Below are positions 54,925 to 64,000 of a stretch of DNA of 64,000 nucleotides, piece after piece. The DNA is taken from contig CP136064.1 of the NCBI GenBank assembly GCA_032622095.1, positions 185,858,209-185,922,208 of the forward strand. The letters run 5' to 3'. The stretch is from Siphonodentalium dalli (lineage: Eukaryota > Mollusca > Scaphopoda > Gadilida > Siphonodentaliidae). Below the pieces are notes generated by a model that did not search any database, was not told the DNA's origin, and saw nothing but the letters and a program-made list of their open reading frames with translations. Each line of letters begins with the position of its first letter. Position 1 is the first letter of the stretch. Both the position numbers and the translations under genes were made by a program.

Positions 54925-55856
54925 TAGTCCAAGTCTTCTCGTACTAAAACCGGCTAAGATATTGGGATGGAGGTGCCGGTCTTTAGTCCGAGTTCCAGGC
55001 CCATGGTCTCCTTTGACACGAGTTAATCGTTAGTGACCCGCTCAAATAAAACCACAATTATATGAAATAAAATATCACAATTGCTACAATAAACGGATAG
55101 TTTCCGCAGAAGACATGCTATTTGATCTGAAACCCACATCGGTTGTGAATTGAAAGCGGTAATTTAATGTGAAAAGAAACTTTTGCCGCAGTGTTTACAT
55201 ATTTTTTAAAGTATGCGAACTCAGTTGACCTTGCGAACTGCGTTCGGCATTTTCCGGTGAAAATATTCCGTAGATTTTCAATCAACCACGCACGATGAAT
55301 TCTCCATTGTAATCGTAATTATACGTGACAATAAATAAATTATTACATAGATTAAATACATATTGAAGATATAAATGTAATACATTAAATAAATGACGGG
55401 AATTATAACCATCTCACAGTTTAAAACAGTGTAAACACAATGACCATTAGAATATCATGGGGGCCGCCATTTTGTTTGTATCGAAATTCGTCTCGGCCAA
55501 AACAAACACCGGACAATGCCGAAGTTCTTCGGAACCTGAGTTCGGCTTTCAGTTAAGTAAACAAACAGAAAAAACAGCGATGTTGGTGACAATCAACCGG
55601 AATATTCTATGCGTAATTTAACATGAAAGTTAGATTATTATACACCATTATGACCATGATATGTCTCTCTTTCCGATGTATATAGCATCATGTATTGATT
55701 CATTAGGTAAATCGAGTAAAATACACCACAGATTCCCGCCACAGATCGTGGGCGTAACTCGTGTGATAGGATTGGTATGCAAGCGGGCTGGGACTAAAAA
55801 CAGCAAATCGCCATCCCAATATCTTAGCTGGTTTTAGTACAAGAAGACTGGGACTA
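54925..55856. mobile_element. MULE-like palindromic element with exact 9-bp target duplication
   Basis: AGTTCTTGC flanks both sides (54916-54924 and 55857-55865). The ends TAGTCC(A/C)AGTCTTCT.GTA and CTAAAACC.GCTAAGATATT are inverted copies. The arms continue imperfectly far inward (ACTGCGTTCGGCATTTTCCG against its complement near 55515). A 9-bp duplication with long inverted repeats is characteristic of Mutator-like elements. No transposase is present. Confidence 0.9.
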
Positions 55857-55865
55857 AGTTCTTGC

Positions 55866-56446
55866 ATGTACTTGATGTCTGTTTCAGATGTTTACCACTT
55901 ACAAATTGCGGTTTCGATTTTACCGCGAACTTGAAGTTGAATTGAAACAATGGCAAATTGTTTACTCAATGCTATGTATTTCACGCCGTGCATGTCTGTC
56001 GCGGTTCATGTCAAGCAATTTTGGGTCAAATGATATCGAGACACGGACATTTGTGGGATATAACGGTGTGGTCTTTTGTACATGTATACAGGGCGAATGT
56101 ACTAACTGTCAATTTTCGAAAAAGCGACGTAGCTGGTTTGTTTATATAGCAACGAGCTAGTAACGGAAGTCAGTATACCGGGCGCCAACTCTATAATCTA
56201 CTCCGTAACGTCGCCGGCATGTACTGCGTAAGGGTGACGTCATGGAGTGAAACGGAACATTGAGCGGGGCTGGATTTGGCATGGAGATTAGGAATTCAGC
56301 TAACGGCAACATTGGCGCGTAGGAATATCTAACATTGAAGCGGTGAACCGGACTATACATTGCGACAGGTTATTGAATGAATAACCCCCCGCAAATATGT
56401 GGTGTTTCCGGTGGTATATTGGCCTAAGTGCATTAGAATACATGTT
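55866..56446. other. Unassigned segment with a 90-codon plus ORF
   Basis: The ORF at 55888-56160 has basic and Cys-containing stretches (CTCIQGECTNCQFSKKRRS) but no recognised domain or splice context. It begins 22 bp after the MULE-like target duplication. I do not call it a gene. Confidence 0.3.
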
Positions 56447-56918
56447 CAGCCCTGGGAATTAAGGAAAATTTGCCTAAGCAATATTTTTGCCTAGGTGAAA
56501 GAAATCGGCCTAGGCAAAAACAGATTTTACCTAGGAAATTTTGCAACAATATTGCCATCTCAAATCAATATGATTCAATAATAACCTGAAATGCTTAATT
56601 ATTTTGGAGAACATTTCCAGGCCACTACTCATCATATATATACATTCCACAAATCATCTCCAAAACTAGTGCCCTTATGGGTAGCTATAGTTAATGGCCC
56701 AGTGTCATGGAAACAATTTTAGGACAATATACCGGTATGTAAAGAGTGATTTAAGGAAGTCATTTTGGCTAAAGAGGTTCTATTTCTGATAGACACAAAT
56801 CAATTTTAGTAACCCAATGAGCTTGTTTTACCTAGGCAATATAAATGCCTAGGAAAACTGATTTTGCCTCTGCTTTTACCTAGGCATTGCCTATTGCCTA
56901 GGCTAATTCCCAGGGGTG
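56447..56918. mobile_element. Non-autonomous element with TGCCTAGGCA words
   Basis: CAGCCCTGGGAATTA on the left mirrors TAATTCCCAGGGGTG on the right. CATGTT lies directly outside both ends (56441-56446 and 56919-56924). The subterminal zones hold nine or so TTGCCTAGGCAA-like self-complementary words. The core has no ORF. Confidence 0.85.
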
Positions 56919-57762
56919 CATGTTTATCAGCCGATTTGCTCCAAATTTGCTGTGGACATCTGTCCCTTCTAGACTCAGTGTTCGCGCTGTCGGTAGCCAA
57001 ATTAGCCAATGGCCAATCTTTTTCGAATTTGGCTAATAAAAATTTCATTTGGCTAAACTATTAAAATAATAAGTAAAATCGAATGTCAAAGCAGTTTCAC
57101 GTTCGGCGCTGGACTTAATTAATTTTCAGTTTTTCGTTGGAAAGGTCTTATTTTGACCCAATTCGTGCTTGCTCCGCCACAAAAGTCAAAAGTCCATCGT
57201 TTTCTCAGAATTTCCAGATGCCCGCTGGACGTTTTTTTTTATAAAAGCCTGTGCAGAGGAAACGTGTTAAAACTTCAAAAACATGGACTCCGAATAAAAC
57301 ACCCAGGCTAATTTAATTAAAATCTATCTCAATTTCAATCTATTTTACTCCATTTGAACCAACTTTACTAATTTTTACCTCAATTTCAAACATCGATTTC
57401 AACAATTACAATTGAAACAGTGCCGAGTCTCACTGATAGCAATCCAGTGGTAAAATATGCAAACTTGTAGCACAACCACTATACAAAATAAAAGTCGCAA
57501 AGACACACACTCCCCTTAAATGTGGGTAGGCCTAACTGTGCCGAGTTTCACTGACTGGACTCGAATGGTTCAATAAGTGCATTTAGCACAACCACTATAT
57601 AAACTATACATGTATGAACACATATATACAAAAGCACGTTGTGCTGAAACAACTAGAGATGGGCTTGTCCCAGATGGGACTAAGTAATACCCCCCGTATT
57701 CAAAATGGTATTCGAATGAAGTAGCCATTATCATATATTTGGCACTGAAATTATGTCAACAG
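56919..57762. other. Intergenic, a repeat fragment only
   Basis: The segment at 57132-57235 is a relative of the 54226/54369 tandem segments. CACTGA...CTATACAAA-type sequences at 57425-57480 recur at 57545-57600 (GTGCCGAGT.TCACTGA). No gene is seen. Confidence 0.45.
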
Positions 57763-57811
57763 GTAACCCTAACCATAAACCCCTAACCCTGACCCCTAAC
57801 TCTAATCCTAA
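57763..57811 (-). repeat. Degenerate telomere-like CCCTAA tract
   Basis: GTAACCCTAACCATAAACCC, CTAACCCTGACCCCTAACTC and TAATCC form about seven CCCTAA-like units. This is an interstitial patch, not a chromosome end, since other sequence continues on both sides. Confidence 0.7.
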
Positions 57812-57829
57812 ATTTATTGACTAAATAAA

Positions 57830-58430
57830 AGCTGGGACAAAATTATGCATGTTGCGAAAAAATTTCTAAGTCGAAAAAGGGGGATAACTCCACCAGAAAA
57901 TGTCGGACAGACGTCATAAACGCAGGTGCAAAGGTTCCCATGGTACTAAATATATGTGCCAAGTTTAAAAACAATTGACCCAAAAATGTAGGAATAAAAG
58001 CTCGGACAAAATTATGCATGTCGCAAAAATATTTCTAAGTCGAAAAAGAGGGATAACTCCACCAAAAAATGTCGGACAGACGTCATAATCTCAGGTGCAC
58101 AGGCTCCCATGGTACTAAATATATGTGCCAAGTTTTAAAAGAATTGACCTAAAAATGTAGGAATAAAAGTTCGGACAATATTATACATGTTGCGAACAAT
58201 TTCTAAGTCGAAAAAGGGGGATAACTCCACCAAAAAAAGTCTAACAGACGTCATAATCGTAGGTGCACAGGTTCCCATGGTGGTTGATGTCTCTGCCAAG
58301 TTTCACAGAATATGATCATAAAATGACTGAGAAAAACTCCGGACAAAATTGTGTCCACGGACGGACAGACGGACGGACAAGCTGATACCAGTATACCCCC
58401 CCCCCCACAACTCGTTGCGGGGGGTGTAAA
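57830..58430. repeat. 169-bp tandem repeat with GGACGGACAGACGGACGG tail
   Basis: The period marker GTCGAAAAAGGGGGATAACT (or a variant) is at 57869, 58038 and 58208. Units include TGTCGGACAGACGTCATAA and CCCATGGTACTAAATATATG. The array ends with GGACGGACAGACGGACGGAC and a CCCCCCCCCCCACAACTCGT/GGGGGTG hairpin. It has the same architecture as 47970-48700 and shares the word TAAGTCGAAAA.GG. Confidence 0.85.
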
Positions 58431-60207
58431 TATATTTGCACGTTATACGATTAAATGCAATGTCTAGGCTCTAGACAAAACAATTTTTAAATCTACCTGC
58501 CTGCCGGTCCAAAGCCCGGATAAAAGCTGCATGATGGGAGTTTTATAATATCTAATTTATCACATAACTGTGGCTATTATTCCGATACCGCCGCTTACCG
58601 CGCAGAGAGAGAGAGAGAGAGAAAAAGGCCCTGCAGGCATCAGGAACATATTTGTCAACCAATGCATGCATTAAACTGAAATTCACAGCCATTCTAGGGG
58701 ACGACTAGTTTGATTAGGAAACCGCTTATCTTATCTTTATTCTTGGTCCGATATATCCCGTTATTGACTTATTGTACTTATGACAATGCTTTTTAATAAT
58801 TATTTGGTACGATAAAGCAATAGTACGTTTATAATTGATCGATGACGTCATCCTTTCGTACCCGGCGTGTATATAACAATCCAAACTTCGTAACCTCCTT
58901 CTACGCGTTAGACAACTTCGCCTTCCAACCTTGGAACTCGGAACATGCATTATTGTAAAATGTTAAGACTTCTTAGTTCAAAAGTACGGTATTATGTTCC
59001 TCTGTTCTGTATCAGTGCATGCAATCTATGTTATGAAGGTTCAGGATTTCAGTCACCACAATCGCTCACTATTAGTATTAGTAGTCCAAGCCGTCGACGT
59101 CACGGTGAACAAGCTGCAAAACAGAGTTCAGTCCCCTTAGTTGGTCCTGCGTAGGGGACTGAACTCTGCATGGAGTTTGCGACCTGAATAGACGTTTTCT
59201 ACTACTAGAGTTATCTTTCTTCGTTCATCTGCAAATATTGTGTTTGGAGGGGGGGGGGGGCGGTTCCAAATAGAGCCCGAAGCCGCCATCGTACGTCGCC
59301 GCCGCCAGCCATATTGGCTACAAGCCGCCGCCAGCCATATTATTTCTAACGCCAGCCACATTTAAAAATCTCCGCCGCCGGAATTGTAAAATGGCTGAGC
59401 CGTGTGCATGGGCTTATAAATATGTCAAGCACAACTGTACTGTGAATCGCAAAGAACTAAACCGCATTGTCTAATATTGGTATACTCGCATGGACACGGC
59501 ATGGTTGTTATATTATCAGAACACCTGGCCCCTTAATGTGGAATAGACTATCCCAATGCATGCTTTCATATAACTGAATGGGCGCATCCATTCGGTATTG
59601 AAAGGGTTAAAATATAAATTGTTTATATTGACAACACCCAGTCTCAGACATCACTGGCATTTGTCAATATATACACATAAGAATAGAAAATAGTTTGAAA
59701 TATTATATATCATTACTATCGGGTTCATCATTCAATGATGCATGCATATATCGCAAGATGGCAGTGGTGATAGCAGTCTGAAGTCGACAGAAGTCCCAAT
59801 GTAACTACTTATACCGATTAGATGGGAAACTACATAGTATATCCATGCCAGTCCTTCGTGAATTTTCGCCATAATGGAAAAGCCCAACATCAAAAGATTA
59901 CGTGTGGTCTGGAATTATACGGGTTCACCACAAACGCAAAAAAAGGCGTCTATAACCGGTAACAGGGGTGTTAGGAACATTTCGGAAACGAAAATACGCT
60001 GAATGATAACATCTCAGCCGGCTGAGCCGCCATATTTCGTCAGCCACGAACGTCGTGACTGAGCCGGCTTAGCTAGCTAACCAGCCACGAAAATCGGTTG
60101 AGCCAGCCATGAAAACTATTTGTCGTGGCTTCGGGTTCTAGTTCCAAACTACATGGAATATAAGGGTGGAATTGGTTTGTGGTCCAACAAATTAGACTAT
60201 TCGGATT
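58431..60207. other. Intergenic, no supported gene
   Basis: There is a GA microsatellite at 58604-58622. A hairpin of CAGAGTTCAGTCCCCT / AGGGGACTGAACTCTG spans 59123-59170. Repeated CCGCCAGCCATATT words after a G run lie at 59280-59360, and CAGCC(A/G)(C/G)GA-type words at 60015-60110. No ORF with gene character is seen. Confidence 0.45.
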
Positions 60208-60289
60208 AAGAGATATTTTAATATTTGGACATTTACCAGAGGGATTAAGAACATTTTGTGGTAAATGTCCAAATATTAAAATATCTCTT
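60208..60289. repeat. Perfect 31-bp inverted repeat hairpin
   Basis: AAGAGATATTTTAATATTTG (then GACATTTACCA) is matched exactly by its complement at 60259-60289, with a 20-nt loop. No flanking duplication was found. Confidence 0.85.
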
Positions 60290-60571
60290 ATTTTTATCAC
60301 TGACATCAGTAGGAGCCCCTCAATGGCCTCATGCCGTGGAGCCATTTGTCTCATTAACTCGATTCAGTAGATGTCACGATTGACCTGCTATTAGTATCTA
60401 ATACTAGTATTAGTAGGCCTATTAGTATTACTAGGCTACTAGTACTAACTTACCTAGTGGTTTATATTATAAATGAAAAAAAAATTGCTCCAAATCAAGT
60501 GGGTAGTAAAAAAAATTTGCAGGAAGGTATGCGTTTTTTTTTGGTGTCTGGCATTTTCAGATACCCACTAC

Positions 60572-61063
60572 TATGGAATCCTATTAGGGCCACTTGCTAA
60601 TGGCGCTTTCGGCGCACTTTTTGTCGCTTTCGGCGCTTTCGGCGCGCGCCGAAACATACCCTAATGGCGCACTTTTTGTCGCTTCCGGCGCGCGCCATTA
60701 GGGAGTGGACCTAATAGTATGCCTAATGGCGCTTTCGGCGCGCGCCGAAAGCGACAAAAAGTGCGCCATTAGTAACGCGCCGAAAGCGACAAAATGTGCA
60801 CCGTTACGGCGCACATTTTGTCGCTTTCGGCGCGCCGAAAAATGCGCTAATATCGCACATTTTGTCGCTTTCGGCGCGCGCGCCGAAAGCGCCGAAAGCG
60901 CCGAAAGCGACAAATAGTGCGCCGTAACGGCGCATATTTTGTCGCTTTCGGCGCATTCGGCGCTTTCGGCGCGTTACTAATGGCGCACTTTTTGTCGCTT
61001 TCGGCGCTTTCAGCGCATCGCGCCGAAAGCGCCATTAGCAAGTGGCCCTAATAGGATTCCATA
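60572..61063. mobile_element. Element of GCGCCGAAAGCGACAAA words with exact 6-bp target duplication
   Basis: The end TATGGAATCCTATTAGGGCC followed by ACTTGCTAATGGCGC is perfectly inverted at the right. CACTAC lies directly outside both ends (60566-60571 and 61064-61069). The relative at 24893-24905 (TACCCACCACCCCCAATC) shows the uninterrupted target type. The whole interior is a mosaic of GCGCCGAAAGCG and GACAAAAAGTGCGCC words in both orientations. The short ORFs on it are artefacts. Confidence 0.9.
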
Positions 61064-61074
61064 CACTACCCCCA

Positions 61075-61290
61075 AACCAGGGGGGGGGGGGGGGGGGGGG
61101 GGGGGTCGGAAAAAAATTCCAGGCACGTATGATGATTTTATTTTTTTCCTGCCTCGGGGGACCCACCCACCCAATTTCTTCCGTTTCCGGCCTTTTTTTC
61201 CAGGCAATTTTGGACACCCACCCTTTTTTTTCCGTTTCAGGAAGTTTTTTCCGGTCAGTTTTGGACACCCACCCCCCCTAAATTTGGGAA
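61075..61290. repeat. G-run repeat with GACACCCACCC words, copy 1
   Basis: A G run (61081-61105) is followed by GTCGGAAAAAAATTCCAGGC ACGTATGATG, then three CCCACCC-type words with TTTTTCCGTTTC between them. The first part occurs inverted at 62620-62660 next to CCCCCCCCC. Confidence 0.7.
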
Positions 61291-61615
61291 AATTATCAAT
61301 TGAGCAACCAAATAGCTGATTATCCTGCATTATCATAATTTATTGCGCGATATTTGAATAGAACAGTGCATAATGAGATAACGATACTATTTGAATTTAT
61401 CATATAAGTGTCATTAATCAAGAAATGTGTCAACATAATCACATTTCAAGGGATATATAGGCAGAGTGCCAAAGTTTTTATTAACATTCATTTTCATAAT
61501 ATATAGTCACATGATCTATAGTCACATAATCACATTTGAGTATTCTACAGAATACATGGTACTGGTACAACAAATTTCAAATTATTTGATATTTTGATAT
61601 TTGCTATGTGATATA

Positions 61616-61828
61616 CAGTAATGCCCTAATTAATCGACTCCATAACCACAGCAGAATAATAGGTAATTTTTCATGATTTAGTCGGAAATATGGCTTGTTG
61701 TCATTCATCGGAAAGCTCTCGGGGAGAGCTTTCCGATGAATGACAACAAGCCATATTTCCGACTAAATCATGAAAAATTACTCATTATTCTGCTGTGGTT
61801 ATGGAGTCGTTTAATTAGGGCATTACTG
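61616..61828. mobile_element. Palindromic MITE, CAGTAATGCCCTAA family, copy 6 (best)
   Basis: Both ends are intact (CAGTAATGCCCTAATTAATC and its complement). TA lies on both sides. The centre is GCTCTCGGGGAGAGC. A TA target and CAGT start point to a Tc1/mariner-type transposase acting in trans. Confidence 0.9.
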
Positions 61829-62997
61829 TATTGCTGGAATCAAATTGTTTATCAAAACATGTGGACATACAACTGTTCATCCCAGTTCATCCCAGTTTGA
61901 AGAATAATGCTAATACCAAAAATAACCATGATATACCCGCGCTACTCTTCTTGGGGGCATCTCAGAAACCAGAACTGGGGAAACATGTTATAGCGTGTAA
62001 TGGCAGGCTGGTAGCCACTGCCCGAATTAATAGGCTTCGTAATAATTGGGAATAATATGGATGGATAGCCCAATTTCACTTCTTTTTTGCTCACGATATC
62101 AGTGACGATAAAATCTTCATTACTGTGATTAACATTACAAGCTGATCCACATTAACATGGAAAACAATGTGAAATTGTTCAAGCTGGCCCGGCTGGCCTT
62201 CAATTTATTTGTTAAGATTTTATGTTTTACGTTGTCAAAAGTCTATTTTATTCCATTATTTATTATATCTTTATTTCCATGTCACATATGGTCAAGTGTG
62301 CTTTCATTTTATTACTTATTTTCAGCTGAGTTCTGCATAGTTATTCTTATTTTGTTGTATCAGTAGATGGAATCCTGATTAAATTTTATTTTTCCAATAG
62401 CGCAGTTTCTAGATCTATCAAGTTGAATTTGGGTTATTGTTGGCCATTGTGCAACTGATCCAACTTCTGATAACCTCTATATGTAGTATAGCATTACTAT
62501 TAACTATATATGACCCGTTTCTGTTCAAAACACATCAAAATAAGACTCAATAGCAGGAATGGAAAAAAAATTTGGCATATGGAAAAAACTGCTTTTTGGA
62601 CCCAAGAGACACCCACCCACCCCATCATACGTGCCTGGAAAAAATTCCGACCCCCCCCCTGCCCAAACCGGCAAAAACTATTTTTTGACACCCCCCCCAA
62701 ATATCGCTAATTTTGATCTAAAAACTAACATAAATATGGTGTTTTTGCAGTTATAATATGTTTTACTAGTAAGCTGTTACACATGTCCGATATGGGCACA
62801 AAAGGTCATCAGTAAAATATTTGCATGGTGTTGTAATAAATGCGTTTTTTGCCTCTAGGACCTGCATGCACTCACCCACCCCGGCATACCGATACCTTCC
62901 TGCAAATTTTTTATTTGATATTTTCTTATAGGTCTTATTATCACTAAAGTGTCATAACTGATGTCAACATACTTTTGTTAGGAATGGATATTATTAA
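61829..62997. other. Intergenic, no supported gene
   Basis: A hydrophobic 69-codon ORF at 62157 and a 74-codon ORF at 61831 have no recognisable features. The inverted copy of the GTCGGAAAAAAATTCC repeat is at 62615-62700, and a GGAAGGTAT-type fragment (complement) is at 62895-62915. Confidence 0.4.
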
Positions 62998-63129
62998 TTA
63001 AAGGTACTCAATCCGATCAGACAGTCCCCATACCATCAAAATATAACATCAACAACATTTCTTCAAAATACGCTTTAGTTAGCAGAATCGATTTATTGCA
63101 ACAAAATAATGCTAACCACTGTCAACTAT
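62998..63129. repeat. Repeat segment shared with 24581-24644
   Basis: TTAAAGGTACTCAATC, then CAGAATCGATT, ACAACAAAATAA and ACCACTGTCAACTATG, occur in the same order in both places. The present copy has about 55 bp of extra sequence after the first word. Confidence 0.7.
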
Positions 63130-63834
63130 GTACGGAAGCCTATTAGGGCCATTTATTTTTTGTTATATATTCATTAAAATATTTCCTTTTTTATTTAATT
63201 TTTTATATATATTCATTAAAATATTTCCTTTTTACTTTCTTTTTTTACTTTCCACCTGGGAGATAACTTATCTCCCTGGAAATAACTTATCTCCCTGGGA
63301 GAAAACTTTTCTCCCGGGAATTAACTTATCTCCGAGGGAGAAAACTTATCTCCCAGGGAGAAAACTTTTCTCCCGGGAATTAACTTTTCTCCCAGGGAGA
63401 TAACTTATCTCCCAGGGAGAAAACTTTTCTCCCGGGAATTAACTTATCTCCCAGGGAGAAAACTTATCTCCCAGGGAGAAAACTTTTCTCCCGGGAATTA
63501 ACTTATCTCCCAGGGAGATAACTTATCTCCCAGGGAGAACACTTTTCTCCCGGGAATTAACTTATCTCCCAGGGAGAAAACTTTTCTCCCGGGAATTAAC
63601 TTATCTCCCAGGGAGATAACTTATCTCCCAGGGAGAAAACTTTTCTCCCGGGAATTAACTTTTCTCCCAGGGAGATAACTTATCTCCCAGGGAGAAAACT
63701 TTTCTCCCTGGAATTAACTTTTCTCCCAGGGAGATAACTTATCTCCCAGGGAGAAAACTTTTCTCCCGGGAATTAACTTTTCTCCCAGGAAGATAACTTA
63801 TCTCCCGGGAATTAACTTTTCTCCCATGGTGGAA
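63130..63834. mobile_element. Element with TCTCCCGGGA word array, right end not seen
   Basis: The left end TACGGAAGCCTATTAGGGCC is nearly the same as the end of the element at 60572. From 63253 there follow about 580 bp of TTATCTCCCAGGGAGATAA and TTTTCTCCCGGGAATTAAC words, some 28 in a row, with high uniformity. The ORF here only translates the array. No inverted partner of the left end is found before the window stops. Confidence 0.8.
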
Positions 63835-64000
63835 AATCACGTGATGTGATAGGTTTCACGTAACCGATAACATTCAAACATATCCTCCTACGGTTAAAAT
63901 ACACCTGCACGTGTCATTGTCTGATGTCCTGGCGCGAAAAAACATTTTGACAGTCAATATATAACGCGCCAATGTTTAGCGCCTGGTGTCACAGATCCCC
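63835..64000. other. Window edge, nothing recognised
   Basis: GAAAATCACGTGATGTGATA and GGCGCGAAAA/AACGCGCC words are visible; no gene is assigned. Confidence 0.4.

Noticed and set aside
60473-61041. Several Ala-rich ORFs on both strands
   Set aside because: All are readings of the palindromic GCGCCGAAAGCG mosaic.
63128-63403. Repeat-protein-like ORF (LPGRK/FSREL units)
   Set aside because: It is only the translation of the TCTCCCGGGA word array.

Overview
This is eukaryotic, almost certainly animal, DNA. It is AT-rich and intron-bearing, most host coding exons are short and widely spaced, and the rest is packed with non-autonomous transposons. The frequent words TACATGTA and TAGGCCTA and the tandem repeats ending in GGACGGACGG recall marine invertebrate genomes; species and phylum cannot be fixed from the sequence. 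There are no operons, tRNA or rRNA genes, CRISPR arrays or bacterial signals.

Host genes. (1) The first 17.7 kb of the window carry the 5' part of a SEL1L/HRD3-type gene (ER-associated degradation adaptor) on the minus strand. Five exons with compatible phases encode a signal peptide, a long acidic low-complexity segment and the first Sel1-like repeats; the gene runs off the left edge. (2) A complete ISCA1 gene (mitochondrial A-type Fe-S assembly protein) lies on the minus strand at 51.6-52.0 kb with an uninterrupted coding region and a probable 5'-UTR intron. It faces a possible divergent gene of unknown identity at 52.18 kb. (3) Weaker candidates are a minus-strand 3'-terminal exon at 53.5 kb with a lysine-rich end and a poly(A) signal, and a Cys-rich ORF plus a splice-ready acidic exon at 31.75-32.09 kb.

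Mobile DNA. The window holds a 4.9-kb foldback element (7900-12799) carrying a 1.6-kb TTAA-flanked element; a hAT-like element with an exact 8-bp target duplication (19820-21087); a MULE-like palindrome with an exact 9-bp duplication (54925-55856); several TTAA-flanked (piggyBac-like) families; six copies of a TA-flanked palindromic MITE; a decayed non-LTR retrotransposon fragment (26057-27084); and several satellite-like tandem arrays.

Recurring design. Many unrelated elements contain a family-specific short word, usually palindromic, repeated many times near their ends or throughout: GTAATCGATTAC, TTTGCGCTTAAGCGCAAA, TTTGTGATATCACAAA, GCCTAGGC, TCTCCCGGGA, GCGCCGAAAGCGAC, GAAGTCGGCCCC and GGACATTTCCCCACC. 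Two elements with nearly the same outer end (60572 and 63130) carry completely different inner words. The CTTAAG-word elements are themselves hit by TTAA-specific transposons exactly inside their words. I consider this class of 'word-array' elements the most interesting content of the window.
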